A stretch of 64,000 nucleotides of DNA from Emydura subglobosa. Lineage: Eukaryota > Chordata > Testudines > Chelidae. The stretch is from assembly GCA_007922225.1 (NCBI GenBank), contig ML679956.1:74560095-74624094 (forward strand). The letters run 5' to 3'. Below are positions 22,181-32,360 of this stretch, one piece after another (the first letter of the stretch is position 1; each line of letters opens with the position of its first letter). The notes beneath the pieces were generated by a model. It made no database searches. It worked only from the letters and a program-made list of their open reading frames with translations, and was not told the DNA's origin. A program made the position numbers and the translations under genes.

Positions 22181-23123
22181 GTAGCCAGGAGGGGTGGTCC
22201 CCCTCTGAGAAGGACCCAGAGGGGGAGCTGGAGCCAGACCCACCCTGGCTGGTACAGCCCCAATGGAAGCAGGTGGGCGGGCCCAGGTCTTTAAAAGCCC
22301 CAGGGACACCACCTGACCGGAAGTGGGGGGGAGGGGGCAGAGCCAGGCCTTTAAAAGCCAGGCCTGCGAGTCCAGTCAAGAGAGGATGGCTGAGAAAGAA
22401 GGATGCCTCTTCTCCTGAGCTCCCAGTGATGGCCAGGCCAGAGACTCATGCTGAAAGGGAGCGGCCAGTCTTACCCCCAGCCTGGGAACCAGCGGAGGTC
22501 TCACTGGAGTTCCCCGCTGCCTGGGAGCCGGAGGAGGGCCCACCTGAGACACCTGTGGCCTGGGAGCCGGAGGAGGGCCTGCCTGAGCAGTACAGAGCCT
22601 AGGACCTGGAGAACTTACCGGCCCTGCCCACAGCTTGGGGGCCGGAGGACCTGGAAGAGCTGCCCTCCGTGGATGAACCCATGGAGCTGCCAGAGCTGCC
22701 ACCCGTGGATGAGGAGGGCCTCGTAGGATTACCACGCCCCAGCGACCCGAAGAAGGCAGGTACTGGGGGTTTCGGGGAGGAAGAAGCCCAGGAGTAGCCA
22801 CAAGTTCGTGGCTGAGTCAGGGGCAACCCGGGCGGCGTGTTGTGGCAGGAGCCCTGCCGATCCTGTGGCAAACGCCTTTTGCCACTGACAGGGCCCTGGG
22901 CTGGGACGCAGTGGAGACGGGTGGGCCTGCGTCCCCCTCCCCCCTTCCCTAACCACCCTGAGAGAGCCTCACCCTCCATACCGCTCCAGAGAGCAGACTG
23001 CTTACCGACCAGCCCGGCCTGAGGGCCAGGTGAAAGAGTGCTAGCCCGGAAAGGGGGCTCAAGACTGCTCCCGGCGGGAGGTAACCGGGAGGGGTGGTCC
23101 CCCTCTGAGAAGGATCCAGAGGG
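22181..23123 (+). repeat. GC-rich block bounded by 43-bp direct repeats
   Basis: The segment ggaggggtggtccccctctg and its flanks (22181-22223) recurs at 23081-23123 with 40 of 43 positions identical, exactly 900 bp away. The unit contains two ctttaaaag motifs (near 22290 and 22350) that look like TATA boxes, and a plus-strand frame rich in Trp-Glu-Pro repeats. It may be one unit of a 900-bp tandem repeat or part of an LTR-type element. I cannot place it in a family. Confidence 0.6.
22360..22797 (+). pseudogene. Unrecognised acidic repeat-containing reading frame
   Basis: The plus frame has three tandem copies of a short unit around AWEPEEG-PPETPV (about 22480-22600), then a TAG stop at 22600-22602, and continues in the same frame as DLENLPALPTAWGPEDLEEL and further Glu/Leu/Pro-rich sequence to a stop near 22797. 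The one in-frame stop and the preserved downstream composition suggest a once-coding sequence, probably transposon-derived. I do not recognise the product. A compositional artefact of tandem GC-rich repeats is the alternative. Confidence 0.35.
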
Positions 23124-24090
23124 AGAAGCCCAGATGCTGCTCCCCGCTTCCAGGGGCACGTCCACAGTCACCAATTAAACGGATGTCCCTGCTTGTTTGG
23201 ATGGGAAGTCACTGGTGTCAGCTGTGTTTGGTGACCTCCATGCAGTGCTGGATGAGGAGCTCAGTCTGGATCTGAGAGAGCAGGGCGCAGCATCACGCCC
23301 AGCTCCCTTATTGGCAACCTCAGTAAGGAGGTCAAGGTCTGAATGAGTCTGCCCACTTACTCGGATACCCTCGGGACTGAGACTCATTGACAGGCAGCAT
23401 GGGGAAGCCTGCACTGCTCCTACCTGTGGGTAGAGGAGTTTGGCTTCCAGGCCATTCATCAGATAAATTGCTCACTATGCCCTGGATCTTGCACATTAAA
23501 GTCAATCAAGCCCTACTCTTACTTAGCTCTAGTTATATAGTCTGCCTTTGGTCAAGACAACAGTGTCCCAGACCCACTATGCCCACGAAGCAGAGAGTAG
23601 GTTAAGAAGGGATTTTAATGGATAACACCTGCAGCCATGTCGCCTCAGGCTGTGATCCTGACTGACCTGACATTTTATTAGTAGCGTTTTGCATTTACAT
23701 CGTTTGTAAAGCGCTCTGCGGTGACTGGTGCTATAGAAGTGAAATGTGGCCATGAATTAAAGGTCTGGGACTCCCCAAAGGCAGAGCCTGCGATTGCTTA
23801 GCTATTTCATCTCAGGCACATTGCTCATCTCCCACCCACCCTGTAGATTTCTGTGGCATGACATTCATCGGGAACACGGGCTGTCTGCTGAGCTCCGGCC
23901 CAGCTGCACACGTGGAGCGCAGAATAAAGCAGCAGAGATTGGCCCGTTATGGGAGAATGGAGGATTTTGCCATTTCACCCGGAGGAATCTGTTAAATGAA
24001 GAAGGGGGGAGCGAGCCCAATAAGCCATTTCCAGTTCAAAGGAGTGAAGCGCAACTAATCAAAGTAGAGATTTATCTGAAATCACTATTA
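23124..24090. other. No feature recognised
   Basis: About 1 kb with no transposon ends identified. The minus frame at 23175-23459 (94 codons, Ser-rich near its middle) shows no domain. Confidence 0.4.
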
Positions 24091-24337
24091 GGCCTGGGCT
24101 ACGCCCACTTTTAGTCCTGGTACAACTATGTCAGTTAGGGGTGTGATTTTATAGATATGCTGTTACATCTCTTAGTGTGGACACAGTTATACCAGTGTAA
24201 AGGTGCCCATTACCTGTATGGGGGTAGAAAGAAAGCACCTTTATTCTGCTCTAAATGCACCCATACTAGGGCGGTATCGTCCAGCTTTCACTGTACTGGG
24301 GTGGTGATGTGGGACAACTTTAGCGTTTAGACAACGC
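24091..24337. mobile_element. TTA-flanked foldback element
   Basis: A 247-bp element flanked on both sides by TTA (24088-24090 and 24338-24340), the target-site duplication of PIF/Harbinger transposons. Left end ggcctgggctacgccc, right end reverse complemented gcgttgtctaaacgct: diverged inverted termini. Internal ccagtgtaaaggtgccc is part of the fold. Confidence 0.7.
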
Positions 24338-24925
24338 TTACATTGCATCATGCATGACTCATCATCCCAGCGTGCCCCTGGGGGTGAAGCTTGGTGTTGT
24401 CTCACTTTCTCGGGGCTCCCATGCTCCGGGATGCTGAGGGGCTCTCCGGCCAGGTCACATTTACATTCTCATCCCTTCCAGGGTAATTGAGTTCCTTAGT
24501 CCAAGTCCAAAACAGCATCAAAATAGAAACTTTGACCCTGTTGGGGTCAGCTGCTAGTCCCCTTCCTTGCAGCCAGCCTCCAGCAGCAACAGCCTGCCTT
24601 ACTGCCTCATCACCAGCTCCTGGGCCCCAACCAGCAGGCCAGGTCTACCCTCCTACCACTGGTCTCTGGCAGGCAAGAGGCTCCAGGCAGGTCCTAACCT
24701 GAGCCAGGATCCTTGGCCCACAATGGAGCAGCCAGCCAGCTGCTGGGCTTTCTGCCTCTGAAGTGCAACACCCAGAACAGGTGTAGCAGGGCTGGGCTAG
24801 CTGAACAGGGCTAGCTGGCCCCAAGATGCTAAAAGGACAGGCCACTCTGTCAGCACCCCTTAGCCGGTGCATATGAATTTGGTCATGGTGTCAGTGAGAC
24901 TGGTAGTAGTGTTGGTCCCAGGATG

Positions 24926-25062
24926 TCAGAGAGACGAGCCGGATGAAGTAATGTTGTTTATTGGACTGACCGCTGCTGGTGGAAGAGACAAGCTTTCAAG
25001 CGACAAAGAGTTCTTCTTCAGGTCTGGAAAAGGTAACCCGCGTGTCACAGCTACATACAAGG
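24926..25062 (-). mobile_element. Penelope-like terminal element, left copy
   Basis: Minus strand reads ccagacctgaagaagaactc, then gcttgaaagcttgtctcttc and agtccaataaacaac. The same order is found at 25098-25230 in the opposite direction and at 52795-53037. Family attribution to Penelope-like elements is tentative. Confidence 0.6.
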
Positions 25063-25090
25063 TGGGACATGCCTGTGTTAGCCCCTTATG

Positions 25091-25230
25091 CTTAGCTCCG
25101 TGTCCTACTTATGACACTCGGGTTACCTTTTCCAGACCTGGAGAAGAGCGTGTGTAGCTTGAAAACTTGTCTCTTCCACCAATAGAAGTTGGTCCAAAAA
25201 TTGATATTCTCTCACCCACCTTGTCTCATT
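25091..25230 (+). mobile_element. Penelope-like terminal element, right copy
   Basis: Plus strand reads gacactcgggttaccttttc, cagacctggagaagagcgtg, tagcttgaaaacttgtctct, then agaagttggtcc. It is the mirror image of the left copy, forming a long inverted repeat with about 30 bp between the arms. Confidence 0.6.
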
Positions 25231-25479
25231 GAGTATGACTCTGACAGAGGGCAATTTCCTGGACAAACCTTACTGAATTAAGTTTAATACCTTTGGGGTC
25301 CACTGTATTAAAAAGGCAATTGTTTGTGTGATTGTGAGATTGTCTGTAGCTTCTCTCGGAGGAGGGGGTGCACTGATATAATTCCTCCAGTTAGCAGCCC
25401 TTAAAGTGTCACCCTGGAGAGGGGACCCGCTGTGTGGCTGATTACCTACTCACGGTCCCCCAAACGTTCTGACTCAATT

Positions 25480-25995
25480 CTCTAGAAACCAACCGACAAA
25501 GAAAGGACTTTTCAATAAACAGCCCCAGTTTAAGCTGGCTCTGGGCTTTTGTTCTGATCCAGCAAATGGACAGGCCCTTCAGTCCATGGAGGGCCCCACT
25601 CCTTAACGGTGGGTTGGGAGGACTGACACCAGCCCTCGAGGAGATGCGGGACGGGTGCAGGCTTTTAATGTTGAATATGTTTTCTCTGTAATGCTTTCAC
25701 CTTCCGAGTGAGTGTGCTTGCTTTAACAGAGCGGTGTGGTAACTTAACTGAGAGTAATGACACTGTTTATAGCCTTTGAAGAGAAGCAAAGCAGGGCTGT
25801 TTAGGTAGTATGACTTTTGGGGGGATCCAGAGTGTCGTCAGGAAACGGTACATCCTGGACGTACCCCACGTCAGGAGCAGGGGGACAGACAGGTTTCCAT
25901 CCAAGAGAGGCGAAGGCCAGGGGAGCTGGAAGCCGAGAGGTGGTGCCTTTGCTGGCCCACAAAGGGAGAATACAGGTGCAGTTGCCCTAAATTGT
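25480..25995 (+). mobile_element. LTR-like sequence (solo LTR candidate), copy 1
   Basis: Shares a colinear series of blocks with 50757-51400: gaaaccaaccgacaaagaaa, ctgatccagcaaatggacag, tctgtaatgctttcacctt, tggtaacttaactgagag, and cctggacgtaccccacgtca. In the other copy this layout includes a TATA box and AATAAA. Here the AATAAA position has changed to gagtga. The layout suits the LTR of an old endogenous retrovirus, but no internal coding region is attached and the boundaries are uncertain. Confidence 0.5.
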
Positions 25996-26659
25996 GACAG
26001 TAGCTATTTACCATAGACATGAATACACATTTACCAGGGCAAACGACCTCCTCCCTGCCCCCATCTCTTAAGCTTCCTCTCGGAACCAGAGTGATTCCTT
26101 TGATAACAGCACAAATGTAACAAATCTGAATGGTTTGAGTTGGATTTCTTTTTCCCAAACAGCACTAAGGTTCTTAGATTTGAATTGGGTTTTTAATCAT
26201 GTTCTTATTGATTTCCACACATGCTAATTTCTTTTGTACAATTTTAATGCTTTCATTTTCTCTTGGTAAAAGCGTATTCCATTTGGAGATTTCCGGTCAC
26301 CCATCAGCCAGAGGAAGAGGTGACTGCTGGTTAGAGAGGAAGACTGAGGCAGAACTCCTGGGTTCTGGTCCTATTTCTGCCAGTCACTCACAATATGGCA
26401 TTCATGAAGTCTCCACACCTCCATGTGCATCTGCTTGCTAATTTGCAAATTGGCAAGGATGACAGCTACTATCAGGAGTGGGGGGTTGCAAAGATTCTTG
26501 CCAGCGACAGAGATCCTTGGATCTACAGTGCTGAAGAAAAGCAAAGTAGTCTCATGCTCAAGTAGTTGGTTCGAGCTAAGTTGAAAACTTTGAAGGATTT
26601 CACAGGAGAGGGCTGGGCTTGGAGGTTGCAATGAAGGACTCCAGTGAATGGGGCCAGTC
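25996..26659. other. No feature recognised
   Basis: AT-rich sequence without recognised repeats or frames over 100 codons. Confidence 0.4.
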
Positions 26660-26915
26660 TATTTCTTTCAGCTAAGGTATTTATGGGGCTCCCATCACTG
26701 TAATATCTGAGCATCTCAGTGCTCAAGGTGTTTAGCCCCACAACACCACATTAGATGGGGATAATAGTACTGCCCTATTTTACAGATGGGGAACTGAGGC
26801 AGAGAGGCTAAGTGTCCTGCCCATGGTCACCTAGGACGTTGGTGAAAAACCAAGAATTGAACCTACATCTCCCACTGCCCAGTGCTGTAACCACTAGACC
26901 ATCTGTCCGCTATTT
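26660..26915 (-). mobile_element. MIR-type SINE
   Basis: Reversed CORE (ttttacagatggggaactga, ggctaagtgtcctgcccatg), then the reversed tRNA-like head (gaattgaacctacatctccc, gtaaccactagaccatctg). Left of it is ggctcccatcactgtaatat, a second SINE-tail type also seen at 29640 and 57470. Confidence 0.85.
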
Positions 26916-27356
26916 AAATCCTCAACTGCTGAGTGGTGCCCAGCAGAGCCACAAAAGTTCCTCCTCTCCAATAAGAGGGACCAGCCTATTGAAATGCTGG
27001 TATTAGTGGGCACAGCCTATCAAAACAACGAAAGACTTTTATCTGGGAAGCAGTGGGAGGGGCCAGATATAGATTGACAGCTCTGGAAACTGAAGTGCGC
27101 TCTGTAGAGAGAAAACAGGAAGGGTACAGGCAGTGGCAATGCACTCTTCCTCGTCCACACGCCTCAACCCTGACCTGGAAGGACCAGCTCCAGAACAGAT
27201 GGTGGTTCACCTCCCATGTCCCACCAGGCCTTGACCTTTCTGTTGAGACTGCCAACAAAGACACCAATTAGTACCAGAACTTTTGAGTGAGCCTTTTGTG
27301 ACCCCTGCCCAAAGAACTCAGCCAGCCAGCTGGTGTGGTGTCTGTCCCATGGTTCT

Positions 27357-27535
27357 TTTAAAAACTAAAAAAACAACGAGAGTCCTGTAGCACTTTAAAG
27401 ACTAATAAATTTAATGTCTGCAGGCGTAAGCTTTTGTGGGCTGCAACCCACTTCCTCAGATGTCTGCAGGACTCTGGTTGTTTTTGCTGTATACAGACTA
27501 ACACGGCTACCCCTCTGGAGCTTTAAAAACTAAAA
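27357..27535 (-). mobile_element. Penelope-like short element with 14-bp target-site duplication
   Basis: The 151-bp element (27371-27521) sits between two exact copies of tttaaaaactaaaa (27357-27370 and 27522-27535). Its arms aacaacgagagtcctgtag and, inverted, ctgcaggactctggttgtt fold on each other. On the minus strand the core reads ctgaggaa, a stem gtggg/cccac, then aaaagctt. The core is discussed under findings as hammerhead-like. A 14-bp duplication fits target-primed retroposition rather than cut-and-paste. Confidence 0.75.
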
Positions 27536-27572
27536 TTGTTCCAAGAAATTGCTGAACACGTCATGACTATAT

Positions 27573-27730
27573 TAGTATATAACAGTTCCTGGCTCTAACA
27601 TTGACCCGCTGGGTGACCTTGGGCACTGCTCTGTACTTCAGTTTCTCCATATGTAAAATGGGGAAATGATACTGACTTTTGTAAAGCACTTTGAGACCAA
27701 CTGATGATAAGCACTAGCTATTTATTAAGC
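27573..27730 (+). mobile_element. MIR-type SINE
   Basis: Plus-strand CORE: ctgggtgaccttgggcactg, cagtttctccatatgtaaaa, tggggaaatgat, then ttgtaaagcactttgagacc. The tRNA-like head is mostly missing. Confidence 0.8.
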
Positions 27731-27800
27731 TTCTGTGATACAGTTACCGATCTTTGTCAGGTACATTTAATCCATGTGATTTCTAGCACCAGCACATACA

Positions 27801-27906
27801 ACGCTGAGCTCTGTTACTCTAGTGTAAATCCAGCCTTCTACTGCCGCTTCTACTGTGGTGCTATTCTGGATTTGCACCAGCATCCATGAGAGCAGAATCT
27901 GGCCCC
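27801..27906. mobile_element. Short palindromic element (GATTCT family)
   Basis: Right end agcagaatctggccc and internal gtgtaaatccag/ctggatttgcac form the fold. Same family as 13535-13640. Confidence 0.45.
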
Positions 27907-28823
27907 ATTCCCTTGGAGTCAGATGATAACACTGGTTTTTAAAGGATAGCTCCCCACAGAAATGAACGGGGAGCACTGCTGGAGGACTGATGGAGACATT
28001 GCCTTGTCTTTTGTGTAATGCACTGCTCCTATCCCATCCTGTTTTACAGGATGAAACAAAATGGTAGGCAGGGACCTAGAATAAACTTCAGGGGAGAGAG
28101 AGGGAGAGAGAGGACACCCACACGATACAGGGAAGAAGAGGTATGTTTTCAGATGCAATTCGAGAGTAGATGGAGAGCTTATGAGCCAGATGCAGAAGGA
28201 AGGAGAGGAGCAACGGAGAAGGTTCCCACATCAGCCCTGGCAAAATTGTGGGGAAGAGGAAACAGGTGCCAATGATGAGTTAGTTTCTTCTCCAGGGCCC
28301 TGGTCTTGCAAAGACTGACACACCTGCTTAACTTGATGCACATGAGTGGTCCCAGTTGACTCAGACTACTCATTGCATTGGTAAGTATGTGCAAGATCAG
28401 AGAGGATACAGAAAGGCCACTGCCTCCCTGAGATGAATCACACAGATCACTACTTGCAATAACATCCCCCCCCAGCAATTCATTAGAAAGACATTCCACA
28501 TGGGCCAGTGACTAGTTCCTTAGCTGTGTAACCACAGCTCAGACATATAGCTGAACAAGCTGACCACAAAAGCAGCTATGCTAAAAGTTTATATCCCCAG
28601 CACACTGTCACACCGGAACTGTATCACCACATTTCAAACCAGCTGCTCAGTAAATGTTCAGAGTCGAATCTTGTCCAATCGCTGCGGTTCCTCTTCCTGG
28701 GTCTGTTCCGCTTCTTTAAGAATCCCAGAGCCTCATTTGCTAACCAGACCTCCTCTTGCAATAGAGGAGAAAAAGACTATCTTTGAAGGCTTAAAAACTC
28801 ACATCCACTAAAAGCAGGTTCAC

Positions 28824-28890
28824 CTTCCATTGCATTCATTCATAACATTACCATGCCCACTGGTGACATTATGAATGAACGCAATGGAAG
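28824..28890. repeat. 22-bp inverted repeat (hairpin)
   Basis: Arms cttccattgcattcattcat (from 28824) and atgaatgaacgcaatggaag (to 28890) are complementary over 22 bp with one mismatch and a 23-nt loop. No terminal motif of a known transposon is evident. It lies about 0.2 kb left of the DIRS recombinase remnant. Confidence 0.9.
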
Positions 28891-29104
28891 TTGGTAGTGA
28901 TTGTGTGGCATGTGCCCTGATTGAGGTAGGTGGTTGCCTGTTATGAAGTCTGTAAGAAAGCGGTATGCGCTGTGAGATCTGATTAGAGAGGCATTATTTG
29001 GCTATTGCTGTGCCTCCAGATCTTTCAGTAGTGGCTATAGTCGTGGTGATTTTTAGAATGATAGCGCGCGCCTCACATCTAGCGTGCGCAGGGCTGCTTC
29101 TTGT

Positions 29105-29600
29105 TACTGTGTGGTTTGGTAATAAAAAAAGGGAGGTGTATTGGTTGGATAAGGTGAAAATACATTATAACTTTAGGTAGGAACTTTGGGAGTGGGCAAA
29201 GCGTCACTTTGTCCTCATGGAACATCGTATATATTGGGTATGCTACAAGTGCTGCGATTTCTCCCACCCGTTGAGCAGAGGTGATGGCGACAAGCAAAGC
29301 CGTTTTCTTTGCTAGGTGTAAATGCGAGCAGCTTGCCATTGGTTCTAACAGTGGTCTAGTCAAAGAGCATAGGACTAGGCTGGGGTTCCAGGTCGAGGTA
29401 GGGACCCCTACATGTGGGTGTAGGTTTTGAATGCCCCTGAAGAAACGCTTCGTGAGAGGGTGTGTAAAGACAGAGTGTGCATATGCAGTCTGACAGGCAC
29501 TGCTAATGAAGATCTCCGATCCCAGGCGCAGGGGCGCTGCTGCACCGCCGGTGGAGTACCCATGGGGACATCACTCAGAGAAGAAGAGTTCAATTCATGG
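29105..29600 (-). pseudogene. DIRS tyrosine recombinase remnant with 5' terminal region
   Basis: Minus-strand frame (Met at 29363 and upstream continuation) encodes SLVLCSLTRPLLEPMASC, KKTALLVAITSAQRVGEIAA, YTMFHEDKVTLCPLPKFLPK and IHLPFF. The TSAQRVGEIAAL segment corresponds to the box with the conserved catalytic Arg of DIRS tyrosine recombinases. The C-terminal half with the active-site Tyr is absent. Upstream (29450-29600) the minus strand reads gagtgatgtccccatgg and gatcggagatcttcattagc, wording of a DIRS 5' terminal region. Terminal sequence joined directly to the recombinase means that gag and reverse transcriptase have been deleted. Orientation is the same as the first DIRS copy, 21 kb away. 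Confidence 0.7.
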
Positions 29601-29621
29601 CCTTTCCGGTAAGTTAGATAC

Positions 29622-29880
29622 TTATACGGCCCCTGTCACCACAGTAGCTGAGCACATCAAACTTTAATGCATTTATCCTCACAACACCCCTGTGGGGCAG
29701 GAAAATGCTGTCATCCCCATTTTACAGAGGGGGAACAGAGTCAGAAAGAAGCCTTGTGAATGACCCAAAAAGTGACATAGGAAGTCCGTGGAAGAGCACA
29801 GACTTGAACCTGGGTCTTCCCAAGTCTAGAGTAAATGCCCTAATGGTTGAATCAGTCTACCTCTCTGCCGTGACTGCCAA
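29622..29880 (-). mobile_element. MIR-type SINE
   Basis: Reversed CORE (ccattttacagagggggaac) and head (cttgaacctgggtcttccca, ctaatggttgaatcagtcta). The tail side includes agtagctgagcacatcaaac and cctcacaacacccctg. Confidence 0.8.
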
Positions 29881-30788
29881 AGGAAGCCAACTACTACCCA
29901 TGGGCTTGTGTGGCAGACTCCTCTCCACTAGAGAATGGCCCTGGATGAAAGAATTTAGTGGGTCTCAATCCATCACAGATGGCAACAACAGTCGGTCCAA
30001 CCCACCCTTAGCTGGATTTGAATGTGTTACTACTGGCAATAAGATCCATAACCCAATACCAACCCCCAGCCGTCCAGTCCCCTGCTTATTCTAATTCATT
30101 CAAGTACTGCAAATAGGAGGCTGATTCTGAGAGGTGTTGAGAACTAGCAACTCCCACAAACTGGTGGATAATAATAGAACATACAAGATTATATCTGACA
30201 TTCATCTCCTGCCTAAGAAAGAAGAGATGGGGCATTTCCTGCCGCTTAGAGACCAGCCGGGAAGTGCAGCCAGTGGCCCATTAGCATCCCTCCCATCTTT
30301 AATCCACAAGAAATGGTCCTCTATGAAGGTCCCTGGTGTTATCCCAAGACGAATAAACTCACAAGCACGTATGTCTTTTCCCCCCAAGGTTACAACAGTT
30401 TCCCTTGCCATCCCAAGGGAATGTATGACCTGTAGATGAGCCAGGTGGTCGGATACCATGGTGATGGGCACAGTATAAGAACCTGAATGTCTCTCAGCAT
30501 CGTCTAACCAGGCCATCATTTGGCAATTGATTCCACATGGCTGGACCCTTTGGCCATGCAGAGCTCCATGTGGATAACAAGGGGGTACTTACACAGCCCT
30601 GTACAGGTCCATTTGTCTGTCCATTGTTCACCTGTGTTTTCCTCCTGTCTTTAAATGTTGGCAACATTTATCATGTTGCTCTACATCCTAAATCCAGTCT
30701 TCTTTCACCTACCAGCACTAAATGCCTTTAAATTCTGCTGCACTATGCATAAGCTTTAAGCTACAGTCAAATCAATACTAAGTTTTTA
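29881..30788. other. No transposon recognised; one unexplained open frame
   Basis: Holds a 105-codon minus-strand frame at 30202-30519 with no recognised domain (see findings). The rest shows nothing I can name. Confidence 0.4.
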
Positions 30789-30893
30789 GGATCGGATTCT
30801 CTTCGCTTGACACAGATTTTACATCAGCGTAATGCCACTGGAGTTCAGTAGAGTCACTCCAGAATTACACCCATGTGAGATCAGAATCAGACC
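30789..30893. mobile_element. Short palindromic element (GATTCT family)
   Basis: Left end ggatcggattctcttcg and right end gagatcagaatcagacc are inverted. The middle carries acatcagcgtaatgccactg. It is preceded by TTA. Confidence 0.6.
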
Positions 30894-31652
30894 ATTGTGG
30901 TCATGCTCATGTTTCCTATATAGAGTCTTTCAGGATTCTGCTGCTTCAGTAGTTCAGCCCACCCAGCATGGGGCAGGGGAAATCCCGCTGGTAAAATACT
31001 AACCGGTATCACTAGACCTAAGCAAGTCGAAAATCCATGCAGAGGCAGAGGAAATATCACCAGCTCAATACCCTCCAAAACTCAATGCGAGGATTACTGT
31101 ATTTCAGAATGACTACAGGGCCAGCTCTACCACTGGTGTAATCTGCCTAGATCCACTGGAGTCAACGGAACTATTCTGATCTACACACGCCTGAACCAGC
31201 CTGAGTGGCGCAGAAGCTTGAAATGCCACGAGACGTGTTAGCTTCCACGGATTCAAAGGTGCTGACTGACTGATAAGCAACCAGAAATTCAAAGGTCGAT
31301 CTGAAACACATGAACCGCTTGGGGCAGAGGATCGAGCTGGGAATCTCTGGATGTCACTAGAAGTGGGACTTTAAGACCCTAAGCTGGATTCCTATCCCGA
31401 TTCCAACTTCCCATATAAGGCATCTGTTCAGAACCAGATCTGGCTGTCTTATTTCATGTAGTTCCTGCTTCTGATTGTGCTGGAAAGCTCAGTGCTGAGT
31501 TCTCTATTACTATACATCAACGGTCCTGTTGGAAGCAAGGTGCTAGTCAGCGTGAGTAAGGCTAGCAGAATTAGACCCAAGGTTAAAGACATGACCTCAT
31601 GAGAGTTCCCAGTGATACCTTCTGATGTAAGGGTGTGTGTACAGTCTTACAA

Positions 31653-32050
31653 CAGTGGTTCTCAACCTTTCCACACTACTGAACCCCTTTCAGGTGTCTG
31701 CTTTGTCTTGCATACCCTAAGTTTCACTTCACTTAAAAACGACTGGCTTACAAAATCAGACATAAAAATACAGGCGTGCCACAGTGCACTAGTACTGAAA
31801 GATGGCTTCCTCTCTCATTTTTACCATATAATTATAAAATAAATCAACTGAATATAGATATTGTACTTACATGTCAGTTTATAGAGCAGTATAAGAAGAT
31901 CATTGTATGAAATTTTAGTTTGGACTGACTTCGCTAGTGCTTTTTATGTAGCCTGTTGTAAAACTAGGCAAATATCTAGATCAGTGGATGTACCCCCTGG
32001 AAGACCTCTGCATACCCCCAGCGCTGTGTACCCCTACTTGAGAACTACTG
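31653..32050. mobile_element. hAT-like non-autonomous transposon
   Basis: Left end cagtggttctcaacctttcc, right end reverse complemented cagtagttctcaagtagggg: classic CAGTGGTTCTCAA-type hAT termini. Flanks tcttacaa (31645-31652) and ccatacag (32051-32058) match at 5 of 8 positions, a plausible decayed 8-bp duplication. Body AT-rich and noncoding, 398 bp. Subterminal wording such as taccccctggaagacctctg and ttcacttcacttaaaaacga is retained. Confidence 0.85.
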
Positions 32051-32179
32051 CCATACAGGACACCAGAAAGTGGCCAATGAGTACTGACTTAGTCACTGCA
32101 GACAGGTGGGATTTGAAGTGGCAATACAGAATTGAATGACTGTGGAGCCCATTAACAATCCTCTGAGCCTCACCAGAGA

Positions 32180-32360
32180 AGGCTGCCTCGCAGTATCTTA
32201 TCCTCAGGTAAGGCAGTGCTAATATACCCTTTACACGTGGGAAACTGAGGCACAGAAGGACTAAGTGGCTTGTCTGAGGTCACGCAGGAAGTGTGTGTGG
32301 TAAAGCAGGGAATTGATCTCCAAAATCCCGGACAAGTGCCCTAACCACTGGACAACGTTG
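32180..32360 (-). mobile_element. MIR-type SINE
   Basis: Reversed CORE (ctttacacgtgggaaactga, ggactaagtggcttgtctga, ggtcacgcaggaagtgtgtg), then head remnant (gccctaaccactggacaac). Confidence 0.8.
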
